From NCBI GenBank assembly GCA_934249265.1, contig CAKQKQ010000042.1, forward strand, positions 1 to 14,936: a stretch of 14,936 nucleotides of DNA, read 5' to 3'. Source of the DNA: an uncultured Clostridia bacterium (lineage in GTDB: Bacteria > Bacillota > Clostridia > Christensenellales > Borkfalkiaceae). The notes under the pieces are model-generated. The model did not search any database. It was not told where the DNA came from and saw only the letters and a list, made by a program, of their open reading frames with translations. Numbering within the stretch: position 1 is the stretch's first letter; each line of letters begins with the position of its first letter. This document shows, piece by piece, positions 6,445-13,712 of this stretch. A program made the position numbers and the translations under genes.

Positions 6445-7857
6445 TCAGAAATTATTGCGCTTGTTGTAAGAGTTCATCACGACCGCGCCGAACATATCCA
6501 AATTTTCGGTAAGGCTTACGTCGCACTCTTTGTTCGGCTCGAAAAGTTTAAACTCGATGCCGTTGCCCTCTTTGTTTGCCTCGTCGATGACAAATGCGTA
6601 ATCTTTGGGCAAGTTTACAACCACTTGCGTGGGTGCGGAATAATGCACTCCGCTTTCTATCTGCATTTTCATAAGCAACGCATGCTTTATAAACAAACGG
6701 AAATTTTCATAAATTACGCCGTTGTGGTCGGTCGGTTCTTCCCTCATCATGTATGCGGGAAGTTTTTTAATTTTACGAGTGTACGCCTTTACCTTGGGCG
6801 GCTCTGCCTTTTTGACTTCTTCGGTTTGCGCTTGAACCGTTCCGTCGGCGTTTACTTCGGTTTGTTGCTTGTCCACCGCCACAGCGTCTCCGTTTTCGGT
6901 GCTTTTAACGCTTTGAGAAACGCTTGCCGTTTCGCTTTCCACAGCCAATTCCGCTTCGCGCTTGCTGCGCATTTCCTCGACTTCGCTTTCGGAAACGTTT
7001 TCGCCGTCGGCGTTTATCTCGTTTAAAGTAATTGCGTTTTCCTCGATTAAATCTTCGTCTTCATCGCCGCTCATTTCGGTCATCTTTTTCTTTTTGGCCT
7101 TTTCGGTGGCGTTGATTACCGCGACGTTGGCGATATCGTTGTAAACAAGGTTGTTTTCGATTTGAACTTTCGGCAAACTGAAAATCGCATAGCCGAATTT
7201 AAGTTCCGTCCAGCCGCAAGTTTGACCGTTTGACACGGCGACTAACTCGCAACTGCCGCTCTTTAAATCCATGAAAATAAACGAAGTCTTTTTGAGTTTC
7301 GGCATGAAATAAAGCGCGGAATTGATTATCGCATTGGCGGCGTAAGTCGATTCTTTAACGTAAAGTTTGTTGACGGAAAGCGCCTTGTAAACTTTGTTTA
7401 AAAGCGACTTGTTGACCATGATTATTTCATAAGAAACGTTGGACTTGTTGCTGTCGAGCAAAACGTAGTTGAACTTATAATCGTTGTAGAAAAAGTACAA
7501 CTCTTTCATTTGCGTTTCGAGTGCGACCATTTGTTGCGCTTTTTTAATTGCGGGTATCGTCAAAATGTCAGTGCCGACAAAATTGTCCGGAAGTACGATA
7601 TACACCGCAAACGACGAATCGAAATGCTGATTATTTATGTACTCGGTAAATTCGTTGCACGTCAAAATAGCCTCCCAGTCGCCCTTTAAAAACAGCGACT
7701 GATCGACGGGTATATAATCGACCTTGCAATCGTTGAAGTTTGTGCCTAAAAAGCGCATTATCTTCAAGTTGTAATTAAGTCTGTCGAAACCGATTATTAA
7801 ACTGAGTTGTTTCGCGTTGAACCTTGGTCCAAAATTAAATAATTCGTTTAAATCCAT
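6445..7857 (-). CDS. Divergent PilM-like actin-fold protein with a long disordered insert
   Basis: This 470-residue protein has no signal peptide or membrane segment and should be cytoplasmic. Residues 17-245 resemble the PilM/FtsA-type fold: a first strand SLIIGFDRLNYNLKIMRF, the segment IVLPDNF...LTIPAIKKAQQMVALETQ, and a second nucleotide-binding-like strand SFIFMDLKSGSCELVAVSNG. Residues about 252-355 are a charged, low-complexity linker rich in Glu, Lys, Ser and Ala. A last globular part (about 356-470) resumes with KLPAYMMREEP and a helical segment. PilM in other systems binds PilN's cytoplasmic tail; no PilN or PilO is visible here. ATG is chosen with AAAGGTG five bases upstream. It heads the assembly unit. 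PilM identity is an inference from fold pattern and operon position. Confidence 0.65.
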   Translation of the reverse strand: MDLNELFNFGPRFNAKQLSLIIGFDRLNYNLKIMRFLGTNFNDCKVDYIPVDQSLFLKGDWEAILTCNEFTEYINNQHFDSSFAVYIVLPDNFVGTDILTIPAIKKAQQMVALETQMKELYFFYNDYKFNYVLLDSNKSNVSYEIIMVNKSLLNKVYKALSVNKLYVKESTYAANAIINSALYFMPKLKKTSFIFMDLKSGSCELVAVSNGQTCGWTELKFGYAIFSLPKVQIENNLVYNDIANVAVINATEKAKKKKMTEMSGDEDEDLIEENAITLNEINADGENVSESEVEEMRSKREAELAVESETASVSQSVKSTENGDAVAVDKQQTEVNADGTVQAQTEEVKKAEPPKVKAYTRKIKKLPAYMMREEPTDHNGVIYENFRLFIKHALLMKMQIESGVHYSAPTQVVVNLPKDYAFVIDEANKEGNGIEFKLFEPNKECDVSLTENLDMFGAVVMNSYNKRNNF

Positions 7858-7873
7858 AATAACACCTTTTAAT

Positions 7874-7981
7874 TATTATAACACACTTTGTATAATAATA
7901 GTATATATTATATAATAAATTTTAAATATTATAACACACTTTGTATAATAATAGTATATATTATATAATAAATTTTAAATA
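7874..7981. repeat. Tandem duplication of a 53-bp unit upstream of the PilM-like gene
   Basis: Positions 7874-7926 and 7927-7979 are identical across 53 bp, with two further matching bases. The unit is extremely AT-rich and contains several TATAAT-like boxes on the minus strand (for example in TGTGTTATAATA, next to the gene). It lies in the 5' leader of the pilM-pilB unit, ending 16 bp before the start codon. Confidence 0.92.
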
Positions 7982-8059
7982 AAGTATAGTAAAAATTTAC
8001 TTTTTTCGGGTTTTAAACTAAATTTTACACTAATATAAGTGTATTTTACTTTGTGGTTG

Positions 8060-8088
8060 ATGATATAGAAAGTAATTTTAACGGTCAA
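8060..8088 (-). promoter_or_regulatory. Candidate promoter of the pilM-pilB unit
   Basis: Minus strand TTGACC (8088-8083), 17-bp spacer, TATCAT (8065-8060): each box has one mismatch to consensus. The predicted start near 8053 gives a leader of about 195 nt that includes both copies of the 53-bp repeat. Confidence 0.6.
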
Positions 8089-8257
8089 CAACGTGATTTT
8101 CGAGCGTAGTTTTTTGTGAGGTTAAGAAAAATTTTACAAATTATATATTTTTTGTTTGTTTAATGCGCAATATTGACTTCTATCGTTGATTACACCGACA
8201 TCTTTTTCAATGGGAAAAGCAAAAAATATCGCTATACTCTTTTTAATAATAGCCAAC

Positions 8258-8282
8258 TTTACAGCATACGTATGCGCCAAAC
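8258..8282. repeat. Palindromic element, member of the TACGTA family
   Basis: GCATACGTATGC (8264-8275) is a perfect palindrome. The 16-mer TTTACAGCATACGTAT (8258-8273) recurs exactly, inverted, at 14024-14039, and both copies are followed or preceded by GCGCCAAA. See also 11112-11135. Confidence 0.7.
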
Positions 8283-8369
8283 CGCACAGAAATAATACTT
8301 TTAAAAGTACATAAATCACATAAAACTATTTGGCTGTTTGGCTAAAAATATCGGCATAAATTAAAGCAG

Positions 8370-8406
8370 AAAAAAACACGGGGCGATATTAAATCACTCC
8401 GTGTTT
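8370..8406 (-). terminator. Strong intrinsic terminator after the major pilin gene
   Basis: On the minus strand a 14-position stem (8406-8393 with 8387-8374) has a single mismatch and one G-U around the loop TTAAT, followed by a run of seven T. It lies 41 nt past the pilin stop and separates the pilin unit from the assembly unit. Confidence 0.93.
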
Positions 8407-8446
8407 AATTTTTAATTTAAATTTTTATTGTTTAATCTTATTAAGA

Positions 8447-8998
8447 TTAACCACCTGTTGCAGCCGAACCAGAGAACCACCAAACCGATGCCGTAACATT
8501 ATCAACAGATGCCCCAGAAGGAGTAACAAATGAATAATTAAGAGGAAGTGAAGTTGCCGTGCTAGTTGCCGACCAAGCAGCAGTATCGCCCGTTCCTGTA
8601 ACTGTAATTCCGCTCATTGCGAAAACCACACCAGTTAAAGCAGAATTAGTTGAACCACCTTTAAGAACTTCTTTGCCTTGTTTTTGCACAAGTGCACCAT
8701 CTTTGTATTCAAAAATATAAACCGAACTATCTAAAGTTAATGTTTTAGCCTCATAGTTCGTCTTACCGGTAAATACTACAACCCAACCATTTGCAAGATT
8801 TGCAGTGTTTCCGTTATCTGCTTGAGAAATAGTATAACTGTCTATTGCACTCTTTGCATTAGAGAAAGCAGCAGTATCTTTAGAGTTTTGGATAACGTTG
8901 CCGAACGTGGGGATAAGTACTGCAGAAAGAATTGCGATAACTGCAATAACGATGACAAGTTCTACAAGAGTAAAACCTTTCTTCAATGATTTTTTCAT
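8447..8998 (-). CDS. Type IV prepilin, probable major pilin subunit
   Basis: I start this at the ATG at 8998, five bases from AGGAGTC, giving 183 residues; an upstream in-frame start at 9094 would add 32 residues and has no such site. The leader MKKSLKKG is followed by FTLVELVIVIAVIAILSAVL with Glu5, then a helical stalk (FGNVIQNSKDTAAFSNAKSAIDSY) and a beta-rich Thr/Ser/Ala/Gly domain with no Cys. Codon choice differs from its neighbours: Ala is mostly GCA/GCT, against GCG/GCC in the giant prepilin, and Gly is mostly GGT/GGA. This suggests high expression. Small size, codon bias and a dedicated terminator all point to the main shaft subunit. It is the last gene of the pilin unit, 79 bp after the lipoprotein gene; I see no clear promoter in that gap. 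Confidence 0.9.
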   Translation of the reverse strand: MKKSLKKGFTLVELVIVIAVIAILSAVLIPTFGNVIQNSKDTAAFSNAKSAIDSYTISQADNGNTANLANGWVVVFTGKTNYEAKTLTLDSSVYIFEYKDGALVQKQGKEVLKGGSTNSALTGVVFAMSGITVTGTGDTAAWSATSTATSLPLNYSFVTPSGASVDNVTASVWWFSGSAATGG

Positions 8999-9077
8999 TT
9001 TTTGACTCCTTTTTTTACCTTTATGGTGTAAATATTTTTTAAGACATTTCGTCTTTAAAAACAAAATTAAGTAAGTT

Positions 9078-10847
9078 TTATGCGGTATAAGCAAGGTTTA
9101 AAGTTGTTTTTGCGTCCCTTGCATAACCGATTACTTTACCGCTTTTATCAAGCGCAACAACCGTAAGCGTAGCCGATTTTACGTTGATACTTTCGCACAC
9201 GCCTTTACAGTTGTATATAAGTCTGCCGTCTTTAAGTCCGATCGCCCTACTGCCGTAAGTCGCGTCGGCAAACAATTCGTTCGACGATGAGTCGTACTCT
9301 ATTTTTAAAAGTTGTTGACCTATAAGTTTGCCATCGACAAGCGTTTCGGTTGACGGCATTGTATACGTAAACGTACCGCCTTTGCCGAGCGTTGTCATTA
9401 AGCCTTGTGCATAAATTTTATACCCTGTCACTTTGTCCGCTATTGAACTGTCGGGAGTGACCGATATGCGATTATTTGCTTTGTCGATACTCAATGAAAG
9501 TTGAGTAATTGAAGAATCAATTTGATTTTCAACAGTTACGCCCGTTTGGGTCAACGAAGTACCCGTTGTAGAATGAACGGTGGGATACACGTTTTCACCC
9601 ACGTTGGACACAATTTCCGCCGAAGACAAAATTTTGCAATCTTTATATTCGAGCATCGAATTTGCATATGACTGAGCAAGTTCGGCTGTTTGAGTGAGCG
9701 TTCCTTGATTAGAAATCGTGGTAAACACGCCTATTGAATTTTGCCCCGAACCCTCGATTCGTCCGCCGAAAGTGCAATTTTTAAACTTCATCGAGTTGAC
9801 TTTGCCGTGACCGAGCACTGTGACGAAACCGCTTACCGCAGAAGTGCGCGGATAAGTATTCATCATTGCAACCGTGGAAGAACAATTTTCAAAAACAATT
9901 GATTTGCAAGCGATATTGTTGTCGTAGCCGAGTTTGTTCATAAACACGCCCACCCAAGAAGTGCCGCAAAGTCCGTAGTTTTGATAACCGCTTATATGCA
10001 CGTTTTTAAACACGATTTCTGCGTCGTAACCGTTGTTGCACGCTATGGAAAATACCGGAGAATAACCCTCTGTAGAGGCAAACTCGATATTAAGGTTTTT
10101 CATTTCAAATCTTCCGTTTGTGGAAGATGCGATACAACCGAATAACTCGTTGTCTTTATTGGCGGGACTGCCGTCGTACTTGTACGCCGCACCGAGATTT
10201 TTTAAAGTGTAATTGTATGCTGTTGTGCCGATTTGTCCGTCGATTACGCCCGCCCACGCTTTTGTCTTTAAATTATCTATGCCGCCGTCGAGTTGCTTTA
10301 TGTCGCAACCGGCGTTTGCCGACTGCAAAACTTGCCCCGTAAAGTCAATGTCGTTGGTGATTTTGTAATACCTAAACGTGTCCGCATCAAGCATATGTTG
10401 GAAATGCTCTACCGTGGAGACAAGGTAAGGATTATACTGCGTTCCGTCGCCGCCGCCGAACTTTGCGCTCGGGTCGATAACGGTGTAATCGAATGACAAT
10501 TTAAGTCCGTCGTATTCGATAGTCGCTATTCTCGAACCGGTGTATTTAGTATCAAAGCCGCTGATTTTTATTTCCGCGGTCTTGACTTCGCCGTCGCCCG
10601 TGTCGTATGTGAGTTGGTCGTTTTCGTAAGTAATGTAAACTGTTTTTTTACCGCCCGACTGCTCGCTGTATACCGCCTCGATTTTAAACGACAATTTTTC
10701 GTTTAAAACGAACGTCGTCTGCGGTTTGTCGATAAACTGAATTTTCTCAATTGTCAATAAGTCTACGCCGCAACCGACAGTAAATACCGCCAAAGAAAGC
10801 GAAAAAATTATTGCCAATATAAGCGTGGTAAATTTTTTTATTTTCAC
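9078..10847 (-). CDS. Surface lipoprotein with Ig-like domain and predicted right-handed beta-helix
   Basis: The 589-residue product starts at GTG, with AAGGAG seven bases upstream. The signal MKIKKFTTLILAIIFSLSLAVFTVGC has a lipobox-like end (TVG-C26), so the mature protein should be lipid-anchored outside the cell membrane. Residues about 32-125 look like a bacterial Ig-like domain (ending RIATIEYDGLKLSFDYTV). FGGGDGTQYNPYLVSTVEHFQHM (about 130-152) is the lead-in often seen before GLUG/beta-helix repeats. Residues about 160-420 carry repeated strands such as IVFKNVHISG, IVFENCSS, MKFKNCTFGG and LEYKDCKILS. The C-terminal 160 residues are another beta-rich region. It lies between two prepilin genes, which suggests a pilus-linked adhesin, anchor or polysaccharide binder; no standard T4P component matches. 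Function unknown. Confidence 0.75.
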   Translation of the reverse strand: MKIKKFTTLILAIIFSLSLAVFTVGCGVDLLTIEKIQFIDKPQTTFVLNEKLSFKIEAVYSEQSGGKKTVYITYENDQLTYDTGDGEVKTAEIKISGFDTKYTGSRIATIEYDGLKLSFDYTVIDPSAKFGGGDGTQYNPYLVSTVEHFQHMLDADTFRYYKITNDIDFTGQVLQSANAGCDIKQLDGGIDNLKTKAWAGVIDGQIGTTAYNYTLKNLGAAYKYDGSPANKDNELFGCIASSTNGRFEMKNLNIEFASTEGYSPVFSIACNNGYDAEIVFKNVHISGYQNYGLCGTSWVGVFMNKLGYDNNIACKSIVFENCSSTVAMMNTYPRTSAVSGFVTVLGHGKVNSMKFKNCTFGGRIEGSGQNSIGVFTTISNQGTLTQTAELAQSYANSMLEYKDCKILSSAEIVSNVGENVYPTVHSTTGTSLTQTGVTVENQIDSSITQLSLSIDKANNRISVTPDSSIADKVTGYKIYAQGLMTTLGKGGTFTYTMPSTETLVDGKLIGQQLLKIEYDSSSNELFADATYGSRAIGLKDGRLIYNCKGVCESINVKSATLTVVALDKSGKVIGYARDAKTTLNLAYTA

Positions 10848-11014
10848 TTTGCGTCTCCTTGAATTTGATTTTAAGCGGCTTAATTTTACTTATAAACGTG
10901 TTTTTAATATGTCTATAAGCGTCGCTTGGAGACTTTCGTCTTTTATTTTATAATGAATATGTTGTAGTGTTTTTTGTTTATAAGTTTGCACCATGTGGTT
11001 TACCGTGAAATAGG

Positions 11015-11054
11015 TTTGTCCGCAAACCCTTTTGCGGACAAAGGGTGCACCCTT
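11015..11054. repeat. Perfect 12-bp hairpin plus adjacent palindrome
   Basis: TTTGTCCGCAAA (11015-11026) and TTTGCGGACAAA (11031-11042) pair perfectly around CCCT. AAGGGTGCACCCTT (11041-11054) follows with two bases of overlap. On the minus strand ACCCTTT and AAAGGGT can also pair, so at least two alternative folds exist. It lies in the 288-bp gap between the giant prepilin and the lipoprotein gene. There is no T-run after the stem on the minus strand; on the plus strand a T7 run follows the palindrome after GCGA. Confidence 0.8.
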
Positions 11055-11111
11055 GCGATTTTTTTAATTTTTATATATCGAAGTTTTAGCGTTTTACTGT
11101 GTTTCTGTCAC

Positions 11112-11135
11112 TTTTACGCAATACGTATTGCGTAA
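11112..11135. repeat. 22-bp perfect palindrome next to the giant prepilin stop
   Basis: Positions 11114-11135 form a perfect palindrome centred on TACG/CGTA, abutting the TGA of the giant prepilin gene. The 17-mer TTTTACGCAATACGTAT (11112-11128) recurs exactly at 14015-14031. As RNA it makes a hairpin without a U-run, so it is not a classical terminator. Confidence 0.8.
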
Positions 11136-13310
11136 TCAATAACATTTTACAAGCAAAATCTTTTCTTGACTGCCGTTTTTTATCGAGAAAGTAATGCTTT
11201 CAATATCGGCAAAATTGGCGTAATGAGTAGCACTGCCCGCTATTTCAAATCCGACTGCGGTCGCATTTCCAAAGTTGATTAAGTACGTGCCGTCGCTCTT
11301 TTTTACCGCGCTTGCCTTTAGAGAAATAACGGAAGAAGTTTCGCTCTTTTCTACCCTTATCGGGTCGCCGATAATCGACGCACCGAAAGTGCTTTTCGTT
11401 TCCATATAATAATTGGTCGCGTTTTTATACTTTACAGTGATATATAAATTTTCGTCGGTATAGTCGTTGAGTTTGTCCGCTCCGCTCGGAAGCGAAATAA
11501 GCAAACTGCCCGCGTTCGTCTTATCTTCCGCCGATGCGCCTTGAATTTCGTGATATACGTTTTTGCCGTTTTCGTCTTGCTGTACAAAAGTTTTATCGTC
11601 GAAATAATTGATATAACCAACGCCGAGATTAAACGTAATTCCTTTAATCGTGCCCTCCGACTGCCCGTCTTTAGGGTTTTCTTCAAACGTGCCGAAAAGC
11701 GACACCGTGTGATAACCGAAACACTCGGTTTCTTTTAAAATAAACGACCTAATTTCCTTTATATCGTACTCTTCGGCAAAGTTTTTCAAGTTTAACGATA
11801 CCGTCGGCGCAACGAATTTGAATTGCGCAGTTTGCGTGTTTTCTCCGCTACCCACGGCAGAACTCGAATACCAAGCCTCTTTTTGAGACGATTTTACCAA
11901 GTCGTAAGCGATTTTGCCGTTTGAAAGTCTGTAAAACAACTTTTCGTATGTTTCTTCGCCGCTCGCGCCGCTTGTTACGTTGCCGTTTACATCGTATTTT
12001 TCGCTTTCGGTTACGCTGTATAAGTAGTTTAAAGCCTGTTGAGGCGTGCCGAATTTGCTTTTGCCCGACGAGAACGAAACGGACACGTATTGATTTTTAG
12101 AACCGCTACCGCCGCCCGAAATTATCGAATAATCGCCGGAAGAAACCGCACTGTTGATTTTGCCCGCGATTCCGCCCGCCGCCGTGATTACGTTTTGACC
12201 GCCCGACGCGCCGCCTTGCGCTGTGTTGCTGACGGTGACTTTGCCGACGTAAAAAATGTTGTTTACGCCCTCGTTTATGTTTGTAAAGAAGTTGTCGCCG
12301 AGTTTAATCTCGCTTGCCGTTGCAATTTCTATCGCACACGCCGTGGTGAGTTTAATCGGCTCGACCCCATCGAGAAGCCTATCGCCTTTAAAGTCTTTCA
12401 ACGTTCCTTCAAACCCGTCTTCTTTGTATTCGTCGCCGAGGTTTGACGAAACTATTATATTGTCTACTCTTCCGTCGGTAGAGTTCGTATACCAATTGCC
12501 GTCTTTTGCAAGCCATGCGGTCTTGCTCGGATTAAAACATTCAACGTAGTCCGCAATGTCCCAGTCGATTTGTTTCATTATGCTAACGGAATTTAAGTTG
12601 TTGTTTAATTTAGTAATAAAACTGTCCGAATTTTGCGCTTCGTCTCTGTTTTCGGCGTCGGCTAAAGTATAAATGTTTTTTATGTATTGTTTAACTTCGT
12701 TTGCCGATTTGTCGCCGTTGATGAAAAGTAAATTTTTATCCGAAGTGAGTGCTTCGGGTCGTCTGCCGAGTTTATCTACTTTCGACGTACCCAATTGGTC
12801 TGCCCCGCTTGCATAAAGCGTTATGTTTGAATTGTACGCCGTGCTTGCGGTTTGTCCCGCAGTATTTAAAATTGCCGCATTTAAAGCCGCCGTTGTGCCG
12901 TTTACGCAATACGTTTGCTCTAAATTTGACAACAAACCGTCAAATTCTGCCGTTGCGCTTTTGGCGCGTTTGGACAAATCTTTGTTTTTAATCAAAGAAA
13001 AGTTCATATTTTTTTGGTTATACCAAATGGAATAACCGTCGTAAACGGGGTCGGTCGTGGAAATGCCCGAAGACTCGAGATATTCCTTAACGTCGCTAAC
13101 AGTGTAATAATCTATTCCCGCGCTTTGCGCGTACATAATAAGGTTGCTCGAACAAGTCTTTAGGTTTGACTTCAATGCCGAAATTCTTGATTCTTGAATA
13201 ACGTCGCCGAAAACGGGAACAAGCACCGCCGACAAAACCGCGATTACCGCTATTACGATAACCAACTCGACAAGCGTAAACCCCTTCTTTAACGCTTTTA
13301 AAGATTTCAA
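11136..13310 (-). CDS. Giant type IV prepilin (724 residues), putative tip or surface adhesin
   Basis: The N-terminus is a typical class III prepilin signal: KKG then FTLVELVIVIAVIAVLSAVL, with Glu5, nearly identical to the small pilin over the first 35 mature residues. I prefer the TTG start at 13310: AGGTG lies four bases upstream and the leader becomes MKSLKALKKG, like the other prepilins. The ATG at 13322 has no binding site and would itself overlap that AGGTG. Pilins are normally 120-250 residues, so about 500 extra residues follow the stalk. They include a Gly/Ser-rich segment in the middle (GGASGGQN..., SGGGSGSKN) and beta-rich regions to the end, with six cysteines spread through the protein (last four residues VKCY). 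I recognise no named domain. First gene of the pilin unit, behind two tandem promoter candidates. It could be a tip adhesin carried on a pilin-like anchor. Confidence 0.88.
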   Translation of the reverse strand: MKSLKALKKGFTLVELVIVIAVIAVLSAVLVPVFGDVIQESRISALKSNLKTCSSNLIMYAQSAGIDYYTVSDVKEYLESSGISTTDPVYDGYSIWYNQKNMNFSLIKNKDLSKRAKSATAEFDGLLSNLEQTYCVNGTTAALNAAILNTAGQTASTAYNSNITLYASGADQLGTSKVDKLGRRPEALTSDKNLLFINGDKSANEVKQYIKNIYTLADAENRDEAQNSDSFITKLNNNLNSVSIMKQIDWDIADYVECFNPSKTAWLAKDGNWYTNSTDGRVDNIIVSSNLGDEYKEDGFEGTLKDFKGDRLLDGVEPIKLTTACAIEIATASEIKLGDNFFTNINEGVNNIFYVGKVTVSNTAQGGASGGQNVITAAGGIAGKINSAVSSGDYSIISGGGSGSKNQYVSVSFSSGKSKFGTPQQALNYLYSVTESEKYDVNGNVTSGASGEETYEKLFYRLSNGKIAYDLVKSSQKEAWYSSSAVGSGENTQTAQFKFVAPTVSLNLKNFAEEYDIKEIRSFILKETECFGYHTVSLFGTFEENPKDGQSEGTIKGITFNLGVGYINYFDDKTFVQQDENGKNVYHEIQGASAEDKTNAGSLLISLPSGADKLNDYTDENLYITVKYKNATNYYMETKSTFGASIIGDPIRVEKSETSSVISLKASAVKKSDGTYLINFGNATAVGFEIAGSATHYANFADIESITFSIKNGSQEKILLVKCY

Positions 13311-13336
13311 TATGCACCTCATACGTAGTTTTAGCC

Positions 13337-13365
13337 GTTTAAACAGCCCTTTTGACCGCTTAAAC
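13337..13365 (-). other. Leader hairpin upstream of the giant prepilin
   Basis: On the minus strand GTTTAAGC (13365-13358) pairs with GTTTAAAC (13344-13337), eight pairs with one G-U and a 13-nt loop. It ends 26 nt before the TTG start. I see no match to c-di-GMP riboswitch consensus in this leader. Confidence 0.4.
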
Positions 13366-13426
13366 GTTGCGCAAATATGTAACTATAAATACATAATTCG
13401 CTATGCCATTATTACTATATACACAA

Positions 13427-13455
13427 ATTTTACAACTAATTCTCATAATTGTCAA
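13427..13455 (-). promoter_or_regulatory. Proximal promoter of the pilin unit
   Basis: Minus strand TTGACA (13455-13450), 17-bp spacer, TAAAAT (13432-13427). Predicted start near 13420, giving a leader of about 110 nt before the TTG start. Confidence 0.8.
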
Positions 13456-13479
13456 GAAAAATTTTAAAAAAATTGCTGA

Positions 13480-13509
13480 AATATATATTTATGTGTAGAT
13501 TTTTGTCAA
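13480..13509 (-). promoter_or_regulatory. Distal promoter candidate of the pilin unit
   Basis: Minus strand TTGACA (13509-13504), 18-bp spacer, TATATT (13485-13480). It lies about 54 bp upstream of the proximal promoter on the same strand, suggesting a tandem arrangement. Confidence 0.5.
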
Positions 13510-13683
13510 AATTGCCAATTTAGGGCGTAATTTATTACACTTTTGGGCGCAAAACGCTGCTTAAAAACCGCTAAAATTGAGTAAAAATTACTAAATCGTT
13601 ACGGTATTTTTTAAAATAATTTCAACACTTCTGCTCGTTTTGTACAAAAAGCGCAAATTTTAGAAAAATTTTTCATTTTAGTA

Positions 13684-13712
13684 TTGACTTATTCGGGTTT
13701 TGATGTTAAAAT
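13684..13712 (+). promoter_or_regulatory. Promoter candidate reading toward the antiporter
   Basis: Plus strand TTGACT (13684-13689), 17-bp spacer, TAAAAT (13707-13712): one mismatch in each box. The first plus-strand gene starts at 14076, so the transcript would have a leader of about 355 nt. Confidence 0.6.

Larger units (their letters stand above)
7982..8369. other. Gene-free leader of the assembly unit
   Basis: The stretch is AT-rich and carries a promoter candidate (8060-8088) and a palindrome (8258-8282). The open frame on the minus strand at 8134-8319 begins with GTG, has no Shine-Dalgarno sequence and shows no domain, so I do not call it. Confidence 0.55.

Noticed and set aside
8134..8319. 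Minus-strand frame of 61 codons with a hydrophobic start
   Set aside because: GTG start without a ribosome binding site, located in the non-coding leader, no recognisable motif.
13311..13420. c-di-GMP riboswitch in the pilin leader
   Set aside because: Such switches control pili in some Clostridia, but I find none of the conserved class I or class II elements here, only a simple hairpin.
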